Source: Nitrosospira briensis C-128
GTDB lineage: Bacteria > Pseudomonadota > Gammaproteobacteria > Burkholderiales > Nitrosomonadaceae
DNA length: 64,000 nt
Reading direction: 5' to 3'
Assembly: GCF_000619905.2 (NCBI RefSeq)
Contig: NZ_CP012371.1
Span: 1,922,001-1,986,000 of the forward strand
Position 1 is the stretch's first letter. Every line of letters starts with the position of its first letter. The position numbers and the translations under genes are program-made. Shown piece after piece: positions 7,101 through 13,997 of this stretch. The notes under the pieces were generated by a model. It saw only the letters and a program-made list of their open reading frames with translations, did not search any database and had not been told where the DNA came from.

Positions 7101-8394
7101 GGCGACCCTCCCGTTCTTCGGCTTTGATCTGTTCTTGCATCCGGTTGCGCCATTCCAGAAACTCCGGGTCGCCCATGGGGAGCGGGTCACGCAGTTGTGC
7201 ATTGAGCCAGTTGGCAAACAGCGCGCTCACGCGCTCGGCGGTATCGGTGGGTAGCGGCAGGCCCGCCGACGCCAAAGCCCTTTCGACGCCTTTCGGATCC
7301 AGCCAGTGTTTTATAGGGTTGGAAAGATGACACTCTGTCGCTTGGCTCCAGCCCGGCGATAGGGGGCGCAGTTCGGCGCGAAATTGCAGGAACTCGTCGA
7401 TGATGCCATCGACCCACTCGGCGCGACGCCTCCGGGTCTCAAGGTTACGTGTCGGATCGGATTTCAGGAATGCCAGCAACGCCTTTACCATTCGCCGTAC
7501 CTCCGGGCGCCGGTTGAAGCGGGGGAACATCGAGTCAGTTCCCAGTAACGGCTTCACGTCCATTGAGCGCCACATGGGCGGTAGCGAGGCCAACAAAAGG
7601 TTATTGCCACGCCGCTCGCTGTTGAGCTGGCTGATATTCTGAGGCTTGGTGCCGCCGAGTTTCTGAATGGCGAGATCAGGATATTCCCGCACCGGGCGGG
7701 GGCTGTATTTATCCTCTTTTTTGGCTTGGCGTGCCGCGATGGCTTCTTCGCTGAAGCGGTCGTCCTGCACCGTTTGGTAGACGCGATGCGCCAGCGAGCT
7801 GGCATATAGTGGCGCGAGTAGGTGAAAATCCGAATCGTCGTGCGGGTCGCCGCCTACCGGCCAATAAAGTTGTTTGGCGAGCGTGTGCGAGGCCACGCGA
7901 CCCTGTCGTTCTGGCAGGCTGCCAAAGGCTGCCATCCACGCTTGTGCTTGTGCCGCGTCGCTGCTCAACGCCGCTGACAAATCGGCATCGCGAGCCAGGG
8001 ACAAGGCCAGCAGGCTACGCCCCTCGTGTTCCAATTTGAGGAACTTGTACACGTCGAGCGCGGCTGCGTTGCCAACCACATCGCTTGTAAATTCACTCCC
8101 CAGGCAGTGGCTACCCACAACCGTCAGTACTGGCTGAACGTCCGGCGAACTGTACAGGTTGGTGCCTTTCGCATCGGGATGGATGGGCTTGAGCGAATGA
8201 GTTACTGCCTGAATCTGGCTGACGCGCCGCGCGGCGTCCCCCAGCCAGTTCGCGGGGATGAACTGCTCATGAAGCTCGGCGCGTTTGGGGTCGTAGTCCT
8301 TGAGTTTGTCGAGCTTGTCATCGAGCCGCTTTTTAAGAAAGCCGGCAATGAGTGCTCGCAATTCGGTGACACGTTGCAAATCGGTATTTCCCAT
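7090..8394 (-). CDS. csy1: Csy1 (Cas8f), large subunit of the type I-F effector
   Basis: The protein has 434 residues, normal for Csy1. It contains LYWPVGGDPHDDSDFHLLAPLYASSL in two conserved stretches, GGTKPQNISQLNSERRGNN and the C-terminal helical region with EFLEWRNRMQ. Csy1 binds the crRNA 5' end and recognises the CC PAM in target DNA. It is the first gene of the csy1-csy2-csy3-cas6f block. It has its own upstream region of 158 bp, which holds the putative regulatory RNA and its target. A ribosome binding site AGAGAG lies about 8 bases before the ATG. Confidence 0.96.
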   Translation of the reverse strand: MGNTDLQRVTELRALIAGFLKKRLDDKLDKLKDYDPKRAELHEQFIPANWLGDAARRVSQIQAVTHSLKPIHPDAKGTNLYSSPDVQPVLTVVGSHCLGSEFTSDVVGNAAALDVYKFLKLEHEGRSLLALSLARDADLSAALSSDAAQAQAWMAAFGSLPERQGRVASHTLAKQLYWPVGGDPHDDSDFHLLAPLYASSLAHRVYQTVQDDRFSEEAIAARQAKKEDKYSPRPVREYPDLAIQKLGGTKPQNISQLNSERRGNNLLLASLPPMWRSMDVKPLLGTDSMFPRFNRRPEVRRMVKALLAFLKSDPTRNLETRRRRAEWVDGIIDEFLQFRAELRPLSPGWSQATECHLSNPIKHWLDPKGVERALASAGLPLPTDTAERVSALFANWLNAQLRDPLPMGDPEFLEWRNRMQEQIKAEEREGRHDD

Positions 8395-8430
8395 TTAGTT
8401 CTCTCTTTTATTGAACAATACTAGCACGAT

Positions 8431-8446
8431 CCGTTATACGTTTAAT
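8431..8446 (+). promoter_or_regulatory. Putative target (PAM plus protospacer) of the CreR-like RNA in the csy1 promoter
   Basis: CC at 8431-8432 is the type I-F PAM. The next 14 bases, GTTATACGTTTAAT, match the 14-nt pseudo-spacer at 8493-8506 (GTTATGCGTTTTAT) at 12 positions. The two mismatches are at guide positions 6 and 12. In type I effectors every sixth guide base is flipped out and does not pair, so these do not weaken recognition. The target covers the best -10 candidate of csy1. The sequence match is observed; repression is inferred. Confidence 0.85.
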
Positions 8447-8461
8447 AGGAATTAGTATAAA
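8433..8461 (-). promoter_or_regulatory. Candidate csy1 promoter, overlapping a candidate plus-strand promoter
   Basis: On the minus strand TTTATA (8461-8456) and TATAAC (8438-8433) are 17 bp apart and would start csy1 transcription near 8426. On the plus strand the same bases read GTTATA (8433-8438) and TATAAA (8456-8461), also 17 bp apart. These would start a transcript near 8468, right before the pseudo-repeat. The -10 elements match consensus at five of six bases, but both -35 elements are weak. Overlapping promoters for csy1 and the small RNA are therefore plausible, not shown. Confidence 0.5.
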
Positions 8462-8467
8462 CTACAA

Positions 8468-8554
8468 AAACTGCTGAAAAGCAGCTCAGAAAGTTATGCG
8501 TTTTATTTTCACTGCCGAGTAGGCAGGGCCGATTTCCATATCGGCTTTTTTTTT
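8468..8554 (+). ncRNA. CreR-like Cas-regulating RNA (degenerate mini-CRISPR)
   Basis: The first element is a pseudo-repeat hairpin CTGCT-GAAA-AGCAG at 8471-8484. It is followed by CTCAGAAA at 8485-8492, identical to the array's 8-nt handle. Next comes a 14-nt pseudo-spacer at 8493-8506, then a second pseudo-repeat at 8507-8526. That copy has the intact Cas6f stem CTGCC/GGCAG with loop GAGTA and the preceding TTCA. An intrinsic terminator follows. Cas6f processing at both stems would give a crRNA-like molecule with a short guide. Known Cas-regulating RNAs (CreR) have this pseudo-repeat/pseudo-spacer/pseudo-repeat form and direct the effector to a cas promoter without cleavage. It lies antisense-oriented in the cas2-3/csy1 gap. 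The start near 8468 is estimated. Confidence 0.85.
8528..8554 (+). terminator. Intrinsic terminator of the CreR-like RNA
   Basis: GCCGAT (8528-8533) pairs with ATCGGC (8540-8545) around a 6-base loop and is followed by nine T residues (8546-8554) on the plus strand. The T-run touches the cas2-3 stop codon on the other strand. On the minus strand the hairpin is followed by CCTGCC and not T residues. It should therefore stop only the plus-strand transcript and let cas2-3 read through towards csy1. Confidence 0.85.
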
Positions 8555-11500
8555 ACAATCTTGCTTTCGTAAATCCCAGCGCCGGATGAAAACGCCAGCC
8601 ATTGTCGCTTTGTGGCAAAGTAACAGTGCCGTAACTTTCGGCGCACTTGGCCAGCGGCATATCCATTTCGTCGGCCAGTTCGACCAGTGCCTCCAAATAA
8701 TCGGTCTGACCCCATGGTTCGATACCCGAGCCCTGCACATCCATGTCTGAAATTCGATCGTTGTGCGATTTTTCCAGCACCGCAAACTCTTTTTCACCAC
8801 GCCGCCCATTCGGCTTGTCCATCAATTGAACCAGCTCGTAGTCATCCCCGTCGTCCGTTGGGCGCAACAATAAATCTACGCGCTTGATGTCATCCCGGCG
8901 GAAACGCTGCTGCTGCGGCAATACGGCTGTCAACAGCGCATCGTCCGGTGGCAAATGCCACCAGCACGTGGCGTTGAGCACTGAGGGCAGAGCCGTCCTG
9001 GCCGACCCGCGCTGGCGCAGGCCGGATGGAGCGGGAGCCGTGCTGGTCATTTGGACCAGCATGGCCCGGTGCATTCTGGCGTGCTCCAGGTCGGCCAGCC
9101 GGGTGCTTGGCTGCAATTTCTCGGGCGGCCGTGGCACGATTCGTGGCCGCGCATCGATCACCTCCCGCTCAACGGCGGTCAGCAGTTCGGCCATGGAGTG
9201 GGTCGCCAACCGAAAATCGTCGGTTTCAAAGCCTGGCTTGCAAAACGCCGGCTTGTCCGGTTTGCAGAAGTGCCGCAAATTGGTATCGAAGACCTGTATG
9301 TTCGCGGTTTTGCAATCGCCCTCGCGGTGGCGGCGGACACGCCCGGCCAGCTGGATCAGCGACCGCATGGACGAGGGTTCGACCACGGCCCAGTCGTAGT
9401 CGTGGTCGCGGCCGACCTCGGTGACGGGTGATCCGAGTACGATAAAAAGGTGATCGGGTTCGCCGTTTGCATCAAGCCGCTGACGGATGTCCGGCAGGTT
9501 GAACACCGCCTCGGGCTGGCGGCGGTTCAGCGCGTGATCGAGCTGGCGCTCGATGTTCGAGCGAATCAACAGCGGAAACTGCGAGTGGTAGGTGCACAGG
9601 TGTACGCGCACCCCTTCCGGCGCACCCAACCGGTACAGCGCCAGCGCAACTTCCACCAAAGGCTCGATGTTGGCCATGCGCACCAGCCCGAAGCTGACGC
9701 GCTTGCCGCTGCGGGGATCGACGCTGTGGTGCTGCGCATGCAAGTTCATTGCAGCAGCTTGCATCAGCTCGGCAAAATGGGCGGCATGATGGTCCTGTTT
9801 CAGTGCACCAAGGTTTAACGGCAACAGATGGCAACGCCGGCGCACCCCCGCATTGCCCAGCCGGTCATGGCGCTTGGCGGCAAAGGTCTGATGCGCCAGG
9901 ACGAACACCGATGTATCGGTACAATCGACCTGCGATTGGTTGAACTCGTCGAACCATGCGCAGCAAATTTCCGGAATCGGGTCGGCAGCTCCTGGCCGTG
10001 ATCCCCGATTGCGCTGGAAGTGCTGGCGCCCGTTGCGGTAGGCCTCGAACAACCCCTGCACCAATGCCGGCGGCAAGGTGGCCGATGACAGCAGCACGCG
10101 GGCACCCAGCAGGCCGGCCCAGTGCACCAGGCGGGTGAGCGCGGGGAGATCGTCGATATCGAAATCATCCGGCTCGTCGAGCACCAGGTCGCCGCTCATC
10201 AGTCGCAACATGGGTGCTATCTGGCGCCCGCCGCGTTCGCTCTCGGTGGCCGGAGTCAGGTGATCGATGGTGCATACCAGCAGCGGCGCCGCCAGCAGGG
10301 AGCGCACCTTCGGGTCGTGCATGACGCGGCGCAACAATGGATGTGCATCCTGGTTGCCTTCAAAAGTGACATGCGAGTTTTCGTCGAGGAGCGCCTGGCT
10401 CGACGCCGAGCCCGTGACTTCGGCCTTGCGCTCGTAATGTTCGAACAGCGCCCGGCTCGCCGAGCCGCCCACGCGAATGGCCAGGTCCTCGTCATCCAGG
10501 CCCAGCAAGTCCTGGAACGCCTTGCCCGTCTGCAGCGTCAGGGTCCGCAATCCCATGGCAAAAGCACAGCGCATGCCGCGCTCCGCGTCGGCCAGGGCAT
10601 ACATGATGCGCGCATTGGCCAGCGTCTTGCCGCAGCCGGTGGACGCCATGTTGACGATGAAGGCGCCATGGTGACTGGAGCGCTTGCGCATTGCCGCCGC
10701 TGTTTCCACGGCTTTGTCCTGCCAGCGGAACCGCTCGTCCAGCGACCGTTTACGCAGCCCTTTGTGGCGAGCTAATCGGGGCAGTTGCTCGTCAAATCGC
10801 GGCAGTGCGTGGGTTACTTCCGCACTGTGCCGGGCGACGCCGAGCAGGTGCTCATCCAGCGTCTGGTTGAAATCGCCATTGTCGGTGTTGGCATACAGCG
10901 GGTAGCCCTTGGGCACCTCCACGCGTCCCGGGTCCTTCCCCTTCAGGCTGGAATAATGGTGGTCTGCCAGCATCAAGCTCAGCCTGGATATGTGCATCAC
11001 ATACGGGTTTCTCAGCCAGCTGCCCTTGCCGGGCTTGGCGCACAGGGCAAGAAGGCGTTGTGCGAGCCGGGCCGCACGCGTGCGCCACAGATCGGTGGTG
11101 ACGGGCAAGCCATGGGGAAATTGCCAGTAGTACGGCAGGGTGCTGCGATTGCCCTCATCGACCCGCTCATTCCAGCCTGCATCGATACGTTCCAGTATGT
11201 TATTCAGCAACCCGAGCTGAAACGTCCCTCGGCTGCCATCGCTATTGCATGGCAAGATCGGAAGGCGATGGTGCGTGACCACGAGCCAGCTGATAGCCTG
11301 AGCCAGGGGGGCGTGCGCAAGACGGGCAAACGGGCGTGACAAGCCCTTATCCAATCCATCGCGCTGCAACCGGTTTGGATCCAGCCAGGTTTCATCATCC
11401 TGCGATGTGGGGGCCGCGATCCGCGCAAGCCATTTCGCATCCTCATCGGCACCGACGAACGCCTCGAACAAGCGCAGTGATACCCATTCATGGCGATACT

Positions 11501-11933
11501 GGTTGCGTTCCTCGAGTTTTCCCTCCAGGCGCATCTGGAAAGCGCGGCAGGCTTTGCCGAGATCGTGCAGCAGCGCACTCAGCGCGGTCAGCAGGTGAAT
11601 GTCTTCGCCGGTATGCCAATCGTTTTCGTCCTCATGGCGCAGAATGTTGCGTGTGGTGGTGTTGGTGGGCACGGCCCCCTGGTTGTTGAAACGGCTGGCA
11701 TCCCCCACTATCCACAACAGTTCGCTATGGTCGAGCCCGCGTATCCAGTGGCAGGCCACAGCGGTATTCTTGCGCGCGGTTTTACGCAGCAGTTGGCGTA
11801 GCGTATCGAGCCCATCCTGGGTAATCGGAGTCTGCCAGGTGCGCTCGCCACGCCGCTCACCGAATTGATCGAGGATGCGCCGGGTTTCTGTCAGTGCCCG
11901 CTTGTCGCACTGCGAGATAAGCAGGATGTTCAT
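8553..11933 (-). CDS. cas3: Cas2-Cas3 fusion: CRISPR nuclease/helicase of type I-F
   Basis: The protein has 1126 residues. The first 90 or so (MNILLISQCDKRALTETRRI) form the fused Cas2 part that is specific to type I-F. The HD nuclease follows, with LLHDLGKACRAF at about residue 121. The superfamily 2 helicase has Walker A STGCGKT at about 430, DEPDDFD at about 585 and SSATLPP at about 616. The motif IQLAGRVRRHREGD lies further on. The protein unwinds and degrades target DNA recruited by Csy. Together with Cas1 it forms the spacer integration complex. The ATG at 11931-11933 overlaps the cas1 stop. Confidence 0.97.
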   Translation of the reverse strand: MNILLISQCDKRALTETRRILDQFGERRGERTWQTPITQDGLDTLRQLLRKTARKNTAVACHWIRGLDHSELLWIVGDASRFNNQGAVPTNTTTRNILRHEDENDWHTGEDIHLLTALSALLHDLGKACRAFQMRLEGKLEERNQYRHEWVSLRLFEAFVGADEDAKWLARIAAPTSQDDETWLDPNRLQRDGLDKGLSRPFARLAHAPLAQAISWLVVTHHRLPILPCNSDGSRGTFQLGLLNNILERIDAGWNERVDEGNRSTLPYYWQFPHGLPVTTDLWRTRAARLAQRLLALCAKPGKGSWLRNPYVMHISRLSLMLADHHYSSLKGKDPGRVEVPKGYPLYANTDNGDFNQTLDEHLLGVARHSAEVTHALPRFDEQLPRLARHKGLRKRSLDERFRWQDKAVETAAAMRKRSSHHGAFIVNMASTGCGKTLANARIMYALADAERGMRCAFAMGLRTLTLQTGKAFQDLLGLDDEDLAIRVGGSASRALFEHYERKAEVTGSASSQALLDENSHVTFEGNQDAHPLLRRVMHDPKVRSLLAAPLLVCTIDHLTPATESERGGRQIAPMLRLMSGDLVLDEPDDFDIDDLPALTRLVHWAGLLGARVLLSSATLPPALVQGLFEAYRNGRQHFQRNRGSRPGAADPIPEICCAWFDEFNQSQVDCTDTSVFVLAHQTFAAKRHDRLGNAGVRRRCHLLPLNLGALKQDHHAAHFAELMQAAAMNLHAQHHSVDPRSGKRVSFGLVRMANIEPLVEVALALYRLGAPEGVRVHLCTYHSQFPLLIRSNIERQLDHALNRRQPEAVFNLPDIRQRLDANGEPDHLFIVLGSPVTEVGRDHDYDWAVVEPSSMRSLIQLAGRVRRHREGDCKTANIQVFDTNLRHFCKPDKPAFCKPGFETDDFRLATHSMAELLTAVEREVIDARPRIVPRPPEKLQPSTRLADLEHARMHRAMLVQMTSTAPAPSGLRQRGSARTALPSVLNATCWWHLPPDDALLTAVLPQQQRFRRDDIKRVDLLLRPTDDGDDYELVQLMDKPNGRRGEKEFAVLEKSHNDRISDMDVQGSGIEPWGQTDYLEALVELADEMDMPLAKCAESYGTVTLPQSDNGWRFHPALGFTKARL

Positions 11934-12928
11934 GCGCCAGCATGGGGATGAGCTTGGGCGAGTCTGCCGATCTTGAGTGCTACTGCCTTGAGGGTGTCGA
12001 TCATGAAGTCCAGCGACTCGCTGCTCGTCAGGCTTTCAATGCATGCCTGCCGGAATTCCTGCTCGGCATCACCTCGCATCGTCGAGATAAACGCCTGAGG
12101 CAGGATGATTGCATCCTTCACCAGGTCGGCCACGTCGAACACCAGTCCACCGCGGCGGGTTTTTCCGTGCAGCACTGCCAAACCGTGTGGCAGGCCAAGC
12201 ACCCAGGTGGCCGTGGCTGCCAGGCCATATGCGAGGTAATTGCCGTGATCGAGAAACTGGTTCGCGGTATCGGTGCTCTCACCTCGTTGGCTACGAATAA
12301 AATCTCCATGCCGCGTTGCCTCCGCAACCAGGCGATAAAGCTGCTTGGTGAGCCTTCCTTCCTCGGTCAACAATTCCATCTGATTCGAGGCTGTCTTGAT
12401 GCCCTGCGCTGGTTGCTTCAACAGTTGCTCCAGAACGCGTATATCGACCGGGAACGGGTTGTTCTTTAACCGGCTTAATTTGAACCAGCTCTGACTGATT
12501 CGCTCCAGGCGGATTTGCTGGAACTCTCTGGCTGCAGCGAGGCGTAAGGCATCGTCAAACCAGAACCGGACCCAATACTGTAAATACTCTGTGGGACGGT
12601 ACTCGCTCTGGGGGGAAAACCAGGCCACCTCGATATCAATTTCGTTCGCACTGAACAATGGCGTTCCGCCACCCCCGCAAAATCCTACCAGTACGCCCGC
12701 TTTGGCCAATTCACGCATTGCAGCCTGGGTAACTGATGTGCCTGTGCCCAAGAGAATGGTGGTTGTATTGGCAATCGGTATGTTCCAGTAAAGGGAACGT
12801 TTTCCTTCGTCGGTTACATACTCGACCCGTCCACCATTGACGAGTACCCGGCAGTGCTCCAGGTAGTAAATGTTGGCACGCTTGGAGTGCAAGATCGACT
12901 TCAGATTTTTTGCGGTTATGTCTATCAC
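11930..12928 (-). CDS. cas1: Cas1, CRISPR spacer integrase, type I-F
   Basis: The protein has 332 residues, beginning (GTG start) VIDITAKNLKSILHSKRANI. Conserved I-F Cas1 parts are GTGTSVTQAAMRELAKAGV, VGFCGGGGTPLF and EATRHGDF. The segment GLAVLHGKTRRGGLVFDVAD contributes the metal-binding His and Asp. It acts as a dimer with Cas2-3 to insert new 32-bp spacers at the leader end of the array. It is the first gene of the cas operon and is coupled to cas2-3 by a 4-bp overlap. Confidence 0.97.
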   Translation of the reverse strand: MIDITAKNLKSILHSKRANIYYLEHCRVLVNGGRVEYVTDEGKRSLYWNIPIANTTTILLGTGTSVTQAAMRELAKAGVLVGFCGGGGTPLFSANEIDIEVAWFSPQSEYRPTEYLQYWVRFWFDDALRLAAAREFQQIRLERISQSWFKLSRLKNNPFPVDIRVLEQLLKQPAQGIKTASNQMELLTEEGRLTKQLYRLVAEATRHGDFIRSQRGESTDTANQFLDHGNYLAYGLAATATWVLGLPHGLAVLHGKTRRGGLVFDVADLVKDAIILPQAFISTMRGDAEQEFRQACIESLTSSESLDFMIDTLKAVALKIGRLAQAHPHAGA

Positions 12929-13377
12929 AAGAACACGCTACAGGACAGCTTCCAAATACCTGCACTATTGTTGGTAGCCAGGTAAATCCGTGGCTCTGGA
13001 GTAATGTTGATTCCCACGTCGGGCTTCATGTATGTCCTTGATGTCCTGGTGTTACCTGCAGCGGAAATTAAAAGGCTTTTTATGCCATCCGCTTCGTATT
13101 TCCTGATGAGAATTCCGGGACACCTTCCTGCTCTCGAAGCAATGAACAGAAGGATGGCGTTCCTCTTTCAAAGACTCTCTGTATTTTACCGGCTCTTATA
13201 GTTCAGCCTATTGGACTTAAGTACACGTGACTTACGGAATGGGTATTGGGGGGCTACGATTAAATGACTTACTTTTTCCCGGCGTCGTTGATCGCAGCTT
13301 TGATCGCCCAGGCTTGCGCCTTACGGCGCTGTGGTGTTACTCTGGTGCCACCGATAGTCCAAAAGGTGCAAGGCACA
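12929..13377. other. Intergenic region between cas1 and the toxin-antitoxin pair
   Basis: These 449 bases must contain the leftward cas1 promoter and the rightward antitoxin promoter, but I see no strong consensus element for either. I searched for a second copy of the CC plus pseudo-spacer target seen at csy1 and found none. Short frames here have no recognisable protein features. Confidence 0.4.
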
Positions 13378-13662
13378 ATGACCACCACATCACTAAAGCT
13401 TTCAGATGAACTCAAGCAACGTGCTGTTGCTGCAGCTGAAAAAAAAGGGATGTCGCCACATGCATTCATGGTCCAGGCGATAGAGAGAGCAGCGACGGCA
13501 GCCGAATGGCGTGCCAGTTTCGTAAGCGAGGCTCAAGCAGCACGGGAAAAAATGTTAAGGACCGGCAAGGGCTTTGATGCCCGCGAGGTTCATTCCTATC
13601 TTAAGGCGCGCATTGCTGGCAATAATCCTGCAAGGCCAAAAGCCAAATCCTGGCAAAGCTGA
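13378..13662 (+). CDS. Ribbon-helix-helix (CopG/ParD-like) antitoxin
   Basis: The protein has 94 residues from the ATG at 13378. The N-terminus TTTSLKLSDELKQRAVAAAE has the beta-strand and first helix of a ribbon-helix-helix DNA-binding domain. It is followed by GMSPHAFMVQAIERA for the second helix. The C-terminal half (REKMLRTGKGFDAREVHSYL) would wrap the toxin. A longer in-frame start at 13264 adds a hydrophobic stretch that does not fit the family. It is followed, with overlap, by a ParE-like toxin. The antitoxin should neutralise the toxin and repress the pair's own promoter. Confidence 0.85.
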   Translation: MTTTSLKLSDELKQRAVAAAEKKGMSPHAFMVQAIERAATAAEWRASFVSEAQAAREKMLRTGKGFDAREVHSYLKARIAGNNPARPKAKSWQS

Positions 13663-13955
13663 GCTATTCGGAACGAGCGCTTGCCGATCTCGAAAGACTT
13701 ACCGACTTTTTGATTGATAGCGATCCTTTGTCGGCAGCAGAGACGCTAGAACTGATTGAGGAAGCTATAAGTTTATTAATCCGCCACCCATTTATCGGCT
13801 GGTCCGTAGAGTATGTATTGTGTGAGTTGGTCATATCTCGCGGAAGTACCGGTTATGTGGCCCTCTATAGCCTGGAGGAAGATCAGGATGCTGTCCTGAT
13901 TCTTGCGATCCGTCATCAGCGTGAAGCGGGGTATTTGGGGCGGGACGAGGATTGA
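13650..13955 (+). CDS. ParE/RelE-family toxin, probable CTG start
   Basis: The frame LSYSERALADLERLTDFLID, then EEAISLLIRHPFIGW and VLILAIRHQREAGY at the end, is a typical ParE/RelE toxin of about 100 residues. No ATG, GTG or TTG lies at the expected start. The first ATG-like option (13710) would remove the conserved first helix. CTG at 13650-13652 gives (M)AKLSYSERALADL, the usual N-terminus, and overlaps the antitoxin gene by 13 bp, as coupled toxin genes often do. ParE toxins act on DNA gyrase, while RelE toxins cleave mRNA on the ribosome. The sequence favours ParE, but I am not certain. Confidence 0.8.
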   Translation: MAKLSYSERALADLERLTDFLIDSDPLSAAETLELIEEAISLLIRHPFIGWSVEYVLCELVISRGSTGYVALYSLEEDQDAVLILAIRHQREAGYLGRDED

Positions 13956-13997
13956 GCCGTTGCATCCTCTCCAAGTGGAGGTAGAACAGCCAAAAAT

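Noticed and set aside
8395-8552. A CreTA-type toxin RNA or toxin ORF next to the CreR-like RNA
   Set aside because: The gap is filled by the csy1 promoter, the RNA and its terminator; I see no room for a toxin gene. Repression of csy1 is the simpler role.
13004-13201. Plus-strand frame of 65 codons between cas1 and the toxin-antitoxin pair
   Set aside because: No recognisable feature, no clear ribosome binding site and no link to its neighbours.
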